From contig OZ253476.1 of the NCBI GenBank assembly GCA_965261795.1, forward strand, positions 3,534,001 to 3,598,000: DNA of 64,000 bases. Direction: 5' to 3'. The notes under the pieces were generated by a model. That model was given only the letters and a program-made list of their open reading frames with translations. It searched no databases and was not told the DNA's origin. Positions 1 to 8,513 of the stretch are shown here, piece after piece. A program made the position numbers and the translations under genes. Position 1 is the first letter of the stretch. Every line of letters begins with the position of its first letter. This stretch comes from CBDCFV01 sp965261795. Lineage in GTDB: Bacteria > Chloroflexota > Dehalococcoidia > Lucifugimonadales > UBA3495.

Positions 1-1303
1 CGTCGTTAACTATCCGGTGCTCCCGCAGCGCTGCGGATGAGTAGGCCTTGTAGCTGTCGTTCAGTTGGACCCCTAGCACAACATCCTTTGCTTCAAGCCG
101 GTCGTTCCGGTAAGGGACTGGGAACATCGTTTCAGGCGCGTTGAAGTAGTCGTAGTAGATGGCCTGCGGGTCCTCCTCCGGCACGTAGAATTCGGCGGGA
201 TACAGGCCCGTCTCCTGGTCCAGCACCGTCGTGTCGGGATGAAGCTCCAGCCACTCCTCCCATGTCGTGAGAATGACTGGAAAGAAGTCGAGCTTTATCC
301 CTGAGTCCCACAACGGCCCTATGACCGGCTCGCTCGTGAGCTGGTTCCAGAGTGAGTTGGTCAGCCGGTCGTACATGACCTTGTTGCTGCGGTACAGTAT
401 CCCCGACGTGCCGAAGGTGGTTGGCTCTCCGTTGATCTTGGCGGAATACACGATTCCGGTGCCGCAGAGTGTTCAATAAGCCAGGGCGATCGGTTCGCCC
501 CCCAACACGTCGTTGGCCATCTCATGGGCGTTCACGATGCGGAGCGGGTATGCCCGGTGCTCTCCGTTGATGGACACGCCGAAGACCCGGTCGCTCGGCT
601 GCATGTAGTCTTGCTCGCCCGCCGAAACGACCGGAGCGTTTTGAAGGTCCGGGATTCCATCGGGCCGGACGCCTCCCCACGCGATCTCGAATACGTTTAT
701 CCGTGAGCCTTGCGCCGCCGGAGCCAGGAACTCGCCAAACCTGGGGTCGATCAGGCTCATGAGCGCGCTCTTCCACCGCACGTACCCATCGGGGGGTCCG
801 TACTCCTCGGCGTTCCTGCCCAGCCACTCCATCCAATCGTTCCAAGCGCCCAAGACGCTACTGAACTCCTGGCCCGTTATCACCGAGATCGCGGTGTTGG
901 TCTCTTTCATTAGCTCCGGGTCCCCCAAGAACCGGAGCATCTCGATCATCACCGGGACCATCGACTTGTCGTTGTTGGCGATGGCGAGCGTGATGGCTTC
1001 GTGCGTGTCGTTGGGGTTGTGGTCCCGGCTCGAGAAGAGCCGGAACATGTTCTCGGTGGAGTCGTAAGCCGTGGCGGGAGTCGGCGCCTGCGCCGCGGTA
1101 GGCCCCGGCTGGGTCGGCATGAGCACTGGCGTCGGCTCCGGCGTTTCGGTTGGGGTTGGCGCAGCCATCGCAGTCTGTGTCGGTGAAGCCGTCGGTACAC
1201 TCTCGACCGGGCCGGTCGGCTCTTCCGTGCCCGAACATGCCAGGGCAACAACCACTATAATCCCGGCCGCTAGTGCTCCGAAATGACGTAAGAGCCTACT
1301 CAC
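1..1303 (-). CDS. DUF3179 lipoprotein with in-frame TGA (candidate selenoprotein), 3' end beyond window
   Basis: I start it at GTG 1303, four bases after AAGGAG. A lipoprotein signal ends in the lipobox VALAC, followed by a Pro/Thr-rich linker of about 70 residues, so the protein should be an exported, lipid-anchored protein. The rest matches DUF3179 (function unknown), with the usual AHEMANDVLGGEPIALAY lead-in to the conserved CxxCGT motif. The first Cys of that motif is TGA (473-475, codon 277), giving U-T-L-C-G-T-G. Beyond it the same frame stays open for about 157 codons to the window edge and keeps clear DUF3179 features (TFGTSGILYRSNKVMYDR, SLWNQL, TTWEEW). A hairpin suitable for selenocysteine insertion follows the TGA. 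The alternative is a single nonsense mutation in an otherwise intact gene. Family call is strong; Sec is an inference. Confidence 0.8.
442..458 (-). promoter_or_regulatory. bSECIS-like hairpin just downstream of the in-frame TGA
   Basis: On the minus strand CGGAAT-CGTGT-ATTCCG forms a perfect 6-bp stem with a 5-nt loop. The loop starts 20 nt after the TGA and has a G in its first two bases. This fits the published bacterial SECIS consensus (apical loop about 16-37 nt after UGA, G among the first two loop bases). A GG/CC pair can extend the stem across a CAC bulge. The hairpin lies inside coding sequence, as expected for bacterial SECIS elements. Confidence 0.5.
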
Positions 1304-1581
1304 AGAACTCCTTCCCGCGACATTCCGACCTGCCCCCGACAGTTGTAACACCGGCCATATAGCAAAGACAAGGGTAGGGAGACAGGGTTGGGAACGAGGA
1401 TGTGCCTCTTGCTGAACTCGTGCCCATGCTTACCGCACCAATATAGCCGTTGGCACAACTATTGACAGCAGGTTAGACCAACTCAGATACTCGGCAAATC
1501 GGGGCTGGTAGGAGCTTTGCCGATTCCCTCGACCAAATTCTTATATCAGAACCTCCCGCGATTCCCCGGCCCGCCGCCATA

Positions 1582-1587
1582 TATAAT
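1582..1587 (+). promoter_or_regulatory. Putative -10 box before the Gfo/Idh/MocA gene
   Basis: TATAAT lies in an AT-rich island (ATATATAATATAAG), about 40 nt upstream of the start at 1628. No convincing -35 box is visible at 17 nt. The rest of the 1304-1627 gap shows no gene or repeat. Confidence 0.35.
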
Positions 1588-1627
1588 ATAAGAATGCAGA
1601 AAGCCAGCAATTTAAGGAGCACGCGTC

Positions 1628-2725
1628 ATGGCAAACAAGATCCGCCTGGGGTTTGTGGGTGCGAACGTAAACTCGACCTGGGCCTCGCAGTCGCACTTCC
1701 CGGCGCTACTGGCCAGTCCGGATGTCGAGTTTACCGCAGTTTGCACCACCCGGCCCGAGAGCGCGGAAGAGGCTCGCCAAGCCTTTGGAGCAAAGCTCGC
1801 CTTCCATGATTTCCGGGCAATGGCAGCGTCGCCGGAGATCGACGCGGTGGCCGTGGTTGTGCGGGTGCCATCGCACTATGAGCCAACGAAGGCCGCCATC
1901 GAAGCCGGCAAGCACGTCTTCACCGAGTGGCCTTTGGGACGGAATACCGCCGAAGCCGAGGAACTTGCGGCTCTGGCCCGGGACAAAGGTGTGCAGACCG
2001 CAGTAGGTCTGCAATCGCGAGTCAGTCCCGCATTGCTGTATGTCAAGGAACAAATTGAAGCGGGCTATGTGGGAGAGGTGCTCTCGTGTCATGTGACCAC
2101 CATGCGCGATGGCAGGTTGGAACGCCCTTCGAGCAACACTTGGCAGCGCGACGCCGACCTTGGCGCAAACACCCTGACCATCGCCAACGGACACGTCATT
2201 GACGCCCTGCGCTTCGTGGCCGGCAACTTCACCCGGGTCGCGTGCATGGTCAGCACCCAAGCGAAGCAATGGTACGAGACCGATACCCAGCAGTTTGTGG
2301 AAGTCACATCCCCGGACAATGTGCGAGTCAGCGGACAGTTGGAGAGCGGCGCGGCAGTGTCGGTCCATGTTGGAGCTGTCCCCTGGGCCGGCAGCGGCTT
2401 TCGAATGGAGATCTACGGGCGGGAAGGCACGCTGGTCGCCACGGGGAGCGTCTCGTCGCAGCGGGGTGAGATGCTGCGAGTGCAGGGCGCACAGGGAAGC
2501 CATGCGTTGCAGGACCTGGAGATACCTGAGCGTTTCGTTTATGTGCCGTCCGACTTCCCCCGCGGCGATCCCTTCAACATCGGGCAGATGTATACCCTGT
2601 TCGCCGAGGCGGTCCGAACTGGACAGAACCGCGCGCCGACATTCGATGATGCGGTTGACCTGCATCGCTTCATAGATACCATCAAGCAGGCGTCGGACAC
2701 GGGCCGGGAGTTGCCGGTCGCCTGA
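1628..2725 (+). CDS. Gfo/Idh/MocA family NAD(P)-dependent oxidoreductase
   Basis: 365 aa, the usual family length, with AAGGAG 8 nt before the ATG. The N-terminus carries the Rossmann dinucleotide motif (IRLGFVGAN, residues 5-13), and near residue 100 the family's second signature reads TEWPLG. The Trp in place of the commoner EKP resembles the Gal80 / galactose dehydrogenase subgroup. The C-terminal half is the alpha/beta substrate-binding domain. Members oxidise or reduce sugars, inositols and related polyols with NAD(P); the substrate cannot be read from sequence. It is monocistronic and converges on the next gene across a hairpin. Confidence 0.88.
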   Translation: MANKIRLGFVGANVNSTWASQSHFPALLASPDVEFTAVCTTRPESAEEARQAFGAKLAFHDFRAMAASPEIDAVAVVVRVPSHYEPTKAAIEAGKHVFTEWPLGRNTAEAEELAALARDKGVQTAVGLQSRVSPALLYVKEQIEAGYVGEVLSCHVTTMRDGRLERPSSNTWQRDADLGANTLTIANGHVIDALRFVAGNFTRVACMVSTQAKQWYETDTQQFVEVTSPDNVRVSGQLESGAAVSVHVGAVPWAGSGFRMEIYGREGTLVATGSVSSQRGEMLRVQGAQGSHALQDLEIPERFVYVPSDFPRGDPFNIGQMYTLFAEAVRTGQNRAPTFDDAVDLHRFIDTIKQASDTGRELPVA

Positions 2726-2887
2726 GACGGCATTTCCTCAAAGTCCGGAAACACGCTGGCAACCAATACCCATAGTCGGCCCGGAACTTGCGTTAGACCC
2801 GTAACATGCTGCCGGCCTGGTTCACGCCACATTTTTGAGCAGTACCTGTGAACTGAACTGGAAGCTGGTCCGGCAGCCGAAATTCTA

Positions 2888-2941
2888 AGGCCCCGCTGGC
2901 TTCCTATCATCACCGGGTGATGAATAGAAGTGGCGGGGCCT
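2888..2941. terminator. Long stem-loop between convergent genes
   Basis: Outer arms AGGCCCCGC / GCGGGGCCT and inner arms CATCACC / GGGTGATG form one long imperfect hairpin between two converging genes. Neither strand has a clear T-run, so a bidirectional terminator is the likely but unproven role. Confidence 0.5.
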
Positions 2942-2966
2942 CAATGGATTTAGCTGTACGGAATTG

Positions 2967-3722
2967 TCAGGCTGTCGCGGCTGCCGGTTGATGGGTCTTC
3001 AGGAAGCGGCGGGCGTGGGCTACGACCTCGTCGATGTGCTGCTGAGTGTCTTTCCAAGGATAAATGGTTACCTCGGAGTTCGGGGCCAGGCTGGCAACCT
3101 CCATCGCGCACTCGTATGGGTGCGCCGGTATATCGTCGGGCGCTATCAGCAGTGGTGTCTGCAGGGCGCGCACGAAATCGCGGGAAACGGTGAAAACAAA
3201 GTCGGCGCGGTCGGTGTACATGCTGGTCAGGAAGTCATGGACCATATCCATAGTGATTTCAGGACGCTTCTCGCAAAGGGGCGGCCCCCACCCCGTTATA
3301 TTGTTCTGGTAGAAAATATCCGGCGTCTCCGCCCTGAACCCGCTGGGTTGCATCAACGCCGCCGCCACAACGCGCTCCGGGGCCAGCCTGAGCAGGTTGT
3401 GGATCATTGGCCCGCCGATGCAGAAGCCCATGACCAGGAACTCCTTGATGCCGAGATGGTCCATCAGACCAAGTTGGTCCTCAGAGTAGGCATCCCAGTG
3501 GCGGTCGATCTCCAGTGGGCCACTGGATTGGCCCAGATTAGCATTGCGTAAGTCGGCGGCGATGCAGCGGAAGTCGTCCTTGTAGGTCTCCATAGGGTTG
3601 AAGGGCGACTGCAAGGAGGCTATGGTGGAATTAAGTCCGCCGCCCGGAATGATCAGCAGGGGGAATCCCGAACCGGCCTCTTCATAGTAGATACGGGTAG
3701 AACCTCTTTCGTAGAACGGCAT
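2967..3722 (-). CDS. Alpha/beta-fold hydrolase with Cys at the nucleophile elbow
   Basis: 251 aa; GGAGG precedes the ATG. The fold is shown by the oxyanion-loop sequence IIPGGG (residues 24-29), a nucleophile elbow at about residue 99 and a C-terminal His (QQHIDE). The elbow reads G-F-C-I-G-G, so the nucleophile would be Cys101 rather than the usual Ser, as in dienelactone hydrolases. A candidate acid is Asp in APDDIPAH. It may open a lactone or cleave a C-C or ester bond; the substrate is unknown. It stands alone between a convergent oxidoreductase and a tRNA gene. Confidence 0.82.
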   Translation of the reverse strand: MPFYERGSTRIYYEEAGSGFPLLIIPGGGLNSTIASLQSPFNPMETYKDDFRCIAADLRNANLGQSSGPLEIDRHWDAYSEDQLGLMDHLGIKEFLVMGFCIGGPMIHNLLRLAPERVVAAALMQPSGFRAETPDIFYQNNITGWGPPLCEKRPEITMDMVHDFLTSMYTDRADFVFTVSRDFVRALQTPLLIAPDDIPAHPYECAMEVASLAPNSEVTIYPWKDTQQHIDEVVAHARRFLKTHQPAAATA

Positions 3723-3787
3723 GGCGGTTTTCCTCCATCAGCGAGTTGCAGAGCTACCTTGGGGAACTATGGGATACTTGGTAAAAG

Positions 3788-3860
3788 TGGAGCTGGGGGG
3801 ATTCGAACCCCCTACCTCTTCAATGCCATTGAAGCGCTCTCCCTATTGAGCTACAGCCCC
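3788..3860 (-). tRNA. tRNA-Ala, anticodon GGC
   Basis: The 73-nt cloverleaf folds completely: 7-bp acceptor stem GGGGCTG/CAGCTCC with one G-U pair, D arm GCTC...GAGC, anticodon stem CTTCA/TGAAG with loop ATGGCAT (anticodon GGC, reads GCC), 5-bp T arm GGGGG-TTCGAAT-CCCCC, discriminator A. The 3' CCA is not encoded. Confidence 0.97.
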
Positions 3861-3899
3861 ACGAGGGGATGGGTGACGGGCCTCGCTGGGTCGCCAAGG

Positions 3900-3922
3900 C
3901 CGGGCCCGAAGGGGTGGGCCCG
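3900..3922. terminator. GC-rich stem-loop after the NHL-repeat gene
   Basis: CCGGGCCC and GGGCCCGG make a perfect 8-bp stem with an 8-nt loop. It lies downstream of the minus-strand NHL gene and upstream of the minus-strand tRNA gene. There is no T-run. Confidence 0.4.
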
Positions 3923-3964
3923 GAACAATATAGCAAATAGACTCCGGGCCCGCAACGGGGTGGA

Positions 3965-4882
3965 TTAACTCTTGCGGGTGAACTTTACCACTGTACGCCC
4001 TTGGCTGCCTTCGTAGGGCTCCACCACGTATATGTCCTTGTGGGAGTCTGCCCATATTCCGTGACATGAACGGTGCGTCATGGAACCCCACTGGGCCAGT
4101 ATTTCTCCGTCGCTGCTAAGTACGCTTACGAGGCCTCCGTTGTGCTCGGCCACGTAGGCGATGTCGTCCTCGTCGATGTACATGACGGCCGGGCCGATAA
4201 GCTTGGAAGGCCAAGTGGTGATGTACTCGCCGGACTGGCTGAACACTTGGACGCGGTCGTTCTCCCGGTCGGCAATCAGCAGACGCCCTTGGCGGTCTAT
4301 CCAAGCCCCGTGGGGCAGGTTGAACTGTCCGGGGCCGTCACCCGGTCCGCCCCATGACTCAACGTAGCGGCCATTAGGTTCGAACCTGTGCACGCGGGCG
4401 TTGGCGTAGCCGTCGGCTATGAAGATTTCCCCCTCGTCATTGATGGCGATGCCGGCGGGCAGGTTGAACGGGTCTCCTCCGTGGGTTACCTCCTTCCAGC
4501 CGTTGGAACTGAAGTCGCTGTTGTCGGCTCCGGTGTTGGAGCGAAAGCCCTTCAATCCGATGGTCATCAACAATTTGCCGTCCGAGGTGAATTTCATAAT
4601 CTGGCCGTCGTTCCGTTCCACCAGCCAGACGTTGTCCTCTTTGTCCAGGATGATTGCATGGGGGAACAGGAACAGGCCCTCACCCCAAGAGGACAGGAAG
4701 TTCCCGTTACGGTCGAATATCATTACCGGATGGGCGGGGTTGCGGTTGAAGCAGTAAACGTTGTCCTTGGAGTCCCCGTACACCGCTGCCGCAGGCATAT
4801 TCAAGCCCTCGGGCACCTTGGCCCAGTGGACATCCATCTCGTAAGTGTACTTGCCGCTTCCTACTGTTTGAGTCGTGGTCAT
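3965..4882 (-). CDS. NHL-repeat beta-propeller protein
   Basis: 305 aa, GAGGAG before the ATG. About six NHL blades are visible, each with a pattern such as PAGIAINDEGEIFIADG, LPHGAWIDRQGRLLIADREN or SCHGIWADSHKDIYVVEP. There is no signal peptide, so it is probably cytoplasmic. The closest recognisable relatives are bacterial proteins annotated as peptidyl-alpha-hydroxyglycine amidating-lyase-like, but catalysis is not established. It follows an SMP-30 propeller gene on the same strand after a 66-bp gap; the two may be co-transcribed, and both folds often act in lactone chemistry. Confidence 0.8.
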   Translation of the reverse strand: MTTTQTVGSGKYTYEMDVHWAKVPEGLNMPAAAVYGDSKDNVYCFNRNPAHPVMIFDRNGNFLSSWGEGLFLFPHAIILDKEDNVWLVERNDGQIMKFTSDGKLLMTIGLKGFRSNTGADNSDFSSNGWKEVTHGGDPFNLPAGIAINDEGEIFIADGYANARVHRFEPNGRYVESWGGPGDGPGQFNLPHGAWIDRQGRLLIADRENDRVQVFSQSGEYITTWPSKLIGPAVMYIDEDDIAYVAEHNGGLVSVLSSDGEILAQWGSMTHRSCHGIWADSHKDIYVVEPYEGSQGRTVVKFTRKS

Positions 4883-4948
4883 GTTTCACTCCTCATCTGT
4901 GATTACTCTTTTGCCCCTTTACAGGAGTCCCGGCGCACGGTCAGAAGA

Positions 4949-5851
4949 TTATTTGAACGCCCCAATTCCCGGAGTCTTGACCCTCATGCTGCACAGGGAC
5001 TGGCCAGGGGTGGTGTATATGGTCCGGAAGTCAGGTCCCCCAAAGGCCAGGTTTCGCGGCACTTCCGGGCTGCGTATAATGCCCAAGCGGTTGCCGGAAG
5101 GGTCGATTACCCAGATGCCGCCGGAACCGGTGCAGAAGACCCGGCCCTCTCTATCCACTTTCATTCCATCAGGAACGCCGGTCTCGGCCGAGGACATGTC
5201 GCAAAAGACGCGATTGTTGCTCAAGGAGCCATCGGCCGCCACGTCGAAGGCGCGTATCTTCCGGTGGGCGCACACCTCGCCGCGGTTGGCTTCCTCAAAG
5301 CATCGTTCGTCCAACCGGCTGATGGCGACGTAAAGGACCGATTCGTCCGGCGACAGGGCCAGTCCGTTGGGATACTCACACTCGTCGGTCGCCAAGTCAA
5401 TCTCGCCGTCGGGAGATATCCGGAATACTCCGGCGAAGCCGATTTCCCGTAATTCCGGCTCCAGCCTCAATTCGGGGTCGGTGAAGTAGACGGTGCCGTC
5501 AGACCGGCAAATAACGTCGTTGGGCTTGTTGAAACGCCTGCCCTGCCACTGCTCGGCGATAGCGGTTACCGTGCCGCTGGCATCCATCCTGGTGATGCGC
5601 CGCCGGTCTGCGCCCTCGCACATGAGGAGCCGGCCTTGGGGGTCCAGGGTGCAACCGTTGCCCTCGCCGGTACCTGTCCGCACCGTCTCCAGTCCCCTCT
5701 TGGAACTCCAGCGCAGCAACCTGCTTCTGGTCATGTCCACAAAGGTGACGCTGCCGTCGGGGTGGTACAGTGGCCCTTCGGTATTGCCGCCGGCGTCGGC
5801 CAACGTGGTTACTTCAGTCGATTCGAGAATGTCGGAAAGGTCATCAGGCAT
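4949..5851 (-). CDS. SMP-30 / gluconolactonase family protein
   Basis: 300 aa, GGAGG four bases before the ATG. The six-bladed SMP-30 propeller is recognisable from its metal ligands: Glu in NTEGP near residue 24, Asn in KPNDV, Asn in EYPNGLALSPDES and Asp in VPDGMKVD. These bind a divalent cation in family members that hydrolyse sugar lactones and related esters. No secretion signal. First gene of a likely two-gene unit with the NHL protein. Family assignment is firm, the lactone substrate is not known. Confidence 0.88.
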   Translation of the reverse strand: MPDDLSDILESTEVTTLADAGGNTEGPLYHPDGSVTFVDMTRSRLLRWSSKRGLETVRTGTGEGNGCTLDPQGRLLMCEGADRRRITRMDASGTVTAIAEQWQGRRFNKPNDVICRSDGTVYFTDPELRLEPELREIGFAGVFRISPDGEIDLATDECEYPNGLALSPDESVLYVAISRLDERCFEEANRGEVCAHRKIRAFDVAADGSLSNNRVFCDMSSAETGVPDGMKVDREGRVFCTGSGGIWVIDPSGNRLGIIRSPEVPRNLAFGGPDFRTIYTTPGQSLCSMRVKTPGIGAFK

Positions 5852-5951
5852 GATGCCTCCAAGCGTGGGGGGCTGACCAAATTATACCAGCAGGCGAACG
5901 TTGGTGTACAATGACGCCTCGTAGAAGCCTAGCCTTGGAGAGAAGGCCGTT

Positions 5952-6131
5952 ATGAGCAATGAACAGACCCGCGAAGAGCTGCTGCGGGAGTTGACCAATA
6001 AAGCGAAGGCGCTGTGGGGCGATGAGAGGGCCGCCGAGTTGAGCAACACGCTGGAGGCCACCGCTTCGCAGTTGATGGAAGTAAGGCAACACTTGCCAGA
6101 GCGGGCCGTGGAACCGGGCTTCTTCCAATAA
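5952..6131 (+). CDS. Small GatC/AtzG-like protein upstream of an amidase
   Basis: 59 aa (MSNEQTREELLRELTNKA... ending ERAVEPGFFQ), preceded by a GGAGAGAAGG ribosome site. It is predicted to be wholly helical and charged. It sits 57 nt upstream of an amidase-signature gene on the same strand. Small helical proteins of this size and position (GatC with GatA, AtzG with AtzE) wrap around and stabilise their amidase. By position and composition I infer the same role here; sequence similarity is too low for certainty. The other two amidases of the window lack such a partner. Confidence 0.6.
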   Translation: MSNEQTREELLRELTNKAKALWGDERAAELSNTLEATASQLMEVRQHLPERAVEPGFFQ

Positions 6132-6188
6132 TTTCATTAGATTGCAAATCGGTCCGTGGCCCAACCGTCCGCCCCAGGAGGAATGAAA

Positions 6189-7541
6189 GTGGCTGAACCG
6201 TTCCAGCTAACCGTGTCCGAGTCCGCCGACCAAATTAAACAGGGAAGCCTGTCGCCCGTTGCCTTGGCCCAGTCGTTGCTTGACCGCATAGACGATCTTG
6301 ACTCGTCTTTGAAAGCCTGGGTAACCATCGACCGGGAAGAGGTCCTGACCACCGCGCGGCAACGGGAGTTGGAGGTTGAGCGCGGAGAAGCGCTGGGGCC
6401 GCTGCACGGCGTCCCGGTGGGGCTCAAGGACATCTTTTACACCGAGGGAATGCTCACCGCCGCCGGGTCCCGCGTCTACGCCGACTTCGTGCCCAACTAC
6501 GACGCCACCTCGGTCAGGAAAATAAAAGAGAGTGGCGGAATAGTCCTTGGCAAAGCTGTCACCACCGAGTTCGCCACGTCTGATCCTTCGCATTCGGTCA
6601 ATCCCTGGAACGAGGCGCATACGCCGGGTGGGTCCAGCAGCGGCTCTTCGGTTGCCGTGGCGGCGCGGATGTGCGCCGCTGCGCTGGGATCACAGACCGG
6701 AGGGTCTACCTGCCGGCCGGCGTCCTACAACGGCATCGTCGGGCTTAAGCCAACCTACGGTCGAATCAGTCGTTACGGCGTGGTGCCGGTCAGTTGGTCC
6801 TTGGACACCGTGGGCATCCTGGTGCGTTCGGTGGCCGACGCTGCGGTGATGCTTCAAGCCATGGCAGGCCACGACCCCAATGACCCCGGCTCCCACTACG
6901 TGCCCGTGCCGGACTACCGGGAGGAAATACAGCGATTGGATGGACCTCCGCGTATCGGACTGATCAAGGAGTTCTTCCTCGAACAGTCAACGCCGGAGGT
7001 AAGGAGCAATACCGAAGCGGCGGCGCAACGGTTCGCGGAAGCGGGCGCCGAGATAGTCGAGATTGGCCTGCCCGCAAGTTTCTCCTCGTGCCACAGTTGC
7101 CAGCGCATCGTTATGTTCGCCGAGTGCGCCTCGTACCACGAGGAGATGTACAGGGTACGGGCCGACGACTACGGCCCGCGGATTCGGGCCGGCATAGAGA
7201 TGGGGATGCTCATACCCAGCGTCGACTATTTGCGGGCACAGCGGATGCGACGGCAGTTCCGCCAAGACATTATAGAGACCGTCAGCCAGGTTGACGTGGT
7301 GCTGATGCCCACCACCCAGTCTCCCGCCCCGCGTAACCTGAACACCACCGGCGACGCTATGTTCCAGCAGCCTTGGACCTCATCGGGCCTGCCCACTATC
7401 ACCCTGCCCTCCGGGCTGAGCGAGGACGGCCTTCCCTTGGGGGTGCAGTTGGCAGCCCTGCCATTCGACGAAGGCAAGCTGTTCGCTGCCGCGGCTTGGT
7501 GCGAAAACGTTCTGGGTGTGTCGCTTTCTCCCCCTGTGTAA
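6189..7541 (+). CDS. Amidase signature family enzyme
   Basis: I choose GTG 6189, seven bases after AGGAGG, over ATG 6183 which is too close to that site (450 aa). The Ser-cisSer-Lys triad is visible: Lys about 80 (PVGLKDIF), cis-Ser about 150 (PGGSSSGSS) and the nucleophile Ser about 173 (SQTGGSTCRP). It hydrolyses an amide to acid and ammonia or amine; the substrate is unknown. The small gene in front is probably its accessory subunit. It is close to the amidase at 13951-15303: the catalytic residues fall at the same numbers and the two share RPASYNG and SRYG(V/I)(V/I)PVSWSLD. That points to a duplication within the genome. Confidence 0.88.
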   Translation: MAEPFQLTVSESADQIKQGSLSPVALAQSLLDRIDDLDSSLKAWVTIDREEVLTTARQRELEVERGEALGPLHGVPVGLKDIFYTEGMLTAAGSRVYADFVPNYDATSVRKIKESGGIVLGKAVTTEFATSDPSHSVNPWNEAHTPGGSSSGSSVAVAARMCAAALGSQTGGSTCRPASYNGIVGLKPTYGRISRYGVVPVSWSLDTVGILVRSVADAAVMLQAMAGHDPNDPGSHYVPVPDYREEIQRLDGPPRIGLIKEFFLEQSTPEVRSNTEAAAQRFAEAGAEIVEIGLPASFSSCHSCQRIVMFAECASYHEEMYRVRADDYGPRIRAGIEMGMLIPSVDYLRAQRMRRQFRQDIIETVSQVDVVLMPTTQSPAPRNLNTTGDAMFQQPWTSSGLPTITLPSGLSEDGLPLGVQLAALPFDEGKLFAAAAWCENVLGVSLSPPV

Positions 7542-7567
7542 GAAACCATCTTACTGACCCGTTAACC

Positions 7568-7592
7568 GTCATTCCCGCGCAGGCGGGAATCC
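7568..7592. repeat. REP-like palindrome, GTCATTCCCGCG(N)GGCGGGAATCC family
   Basis: A 25-bp imperfect palindrome just before the SDR gene. Related copies occur at 15431-15455, 26327-26351, 30750-30774 and, inverted, inside 30460-30592. A longer form lies at 63809-63875. All are intergenic. The family resembles REP sequences that fold into hairpins in RNA. Confidence 0.75.
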
Positions 7593-7628
7593 ATAGCCTT
7601 TATCCATAGCCTTTAAGGAGAGCCAACC

Positions 7629-8504
7629 GTGACCACGACCAACAACCCGTTGCAGGGCAAAATCGCCGTAGTCACCGGGGCGGCCAGCCCCATCGGAATG
7701 GGCCGCGCCATCACCGCCGCCTTGGTGCAGGCCGGCGCGCGGGTGGCGATGCTCGACATAAACGACGAATGGCTCGACAGCACCGCCAACGATATGCGCG
7801 AGTTGGGCGGCGACGATGCCGTGCTACCCATCGTCGCCGACGTGACCAGCCCAGAATCGGCGGCCAACGCCGTGAGCCGCACCATAAACGAAATGGGTGG
7901 ACTGCACATCCTGGTCAACAACGCCGGCATCAATCCCCGCACCGGCGGGTTCACCGGCGGAGCGTCGGGAGCGCAGACCGACTTCTGGACCATTACCCCG
8001 GAAGCTTGGCTGCGGGTCATCGAGGTGAACCTCAGCGGCCCGTTCATAATGGCGCAGGCTGCCGCGGGACACATGGTGGACCAAGGATACGGGCGCATCA
8101 TCGGCGTCACCACCAGCATGGACACCATGTGGCGCAAGGGCGGTGCGCCCTACGGCCCGTCCAAAGCGGGCCACGAGGCGCTGGTGGCAATCATGGCCCA
8201 GGACCTGGAAGGCACCGGCGTAACCGCCAACGTCCTCACCCCCGGCGGCGCGACAGCCACCAACATGGTGCGTCCGCCCGAAGGCGCGGGCGCCCAGGGC
8301 CTCATCCAGCCGGAAGTGATGCAGGCGCCGGTAGTCTGGATTGCTTCCGACGAAGCCGCTCACTGGAATGGACGCCGCATCATAGCCTACCACTGGGACG
8401 AGTCCCTTCCCTTGGAGGAGCGGCTGGAAAAGTGCGGCGCGCCCGCCGCTTGGCCCCAATTGGGCTTGCAGGCCGTCCATCCCGACTGGTTCGGCAGGGA
8501 GTAG
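7629..8504 (+). CDS. Short-chain dehydrogenase/reductase (SDR)
   Basis: 291 aa, GTG start after AAGGAG. Classical SDR features in order: cofactor loop TGAASPIGMG (about residues 16-25), Asp of LDINDE after beta-2 suggesting NAD preference, NNAG near 95, catalytic Ser in VTTSMD and the YGPSK active-site Tyr/Lys pair. A longer than usual C-terminal tail (about 40 residues, HWDESLPLEERL onward) follows the fold and may form a lid or dimer arm. It lies downstream of the amidase with an 87-bp gap holding a REP, so co-transcription is possible. Substrate unknown. Confidence 0.9.
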   Translation: MTTTNNPLQGKIAVVTGAASPIGMGRAITAALVQAGARVAMLDINDEWLDSTANDMRELGGDDAVLPIVADVTSPESAANAVSRTINEMGGLHILVNNAGINPRTGGFTGGASGAQTDFWTITPEAWLRVIEVNLSGPFIMAQAAAGHMVDQGYGRIIGVTTSMDTMWRKGGAPYGPSKAGHEALVAIMAQDLEGTGVTANVLTPGGATATNMVRPPEGAGAQGLIQPEVMQAPVVWIASDEAAHWNGRRIIAYHWDESLPLEERLEKCGAPAAWPQLGLQAVHPDWFGRE

Positions 8505-8513
8505 GCGCCCGCC

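Noticed and set aside
132..476. Separate 114-aa minus ORF starting at TTG 476
   Set aside because: It is in another frame to the DUF3179 continuation, which has the family motifs. The ORF is a shadow.
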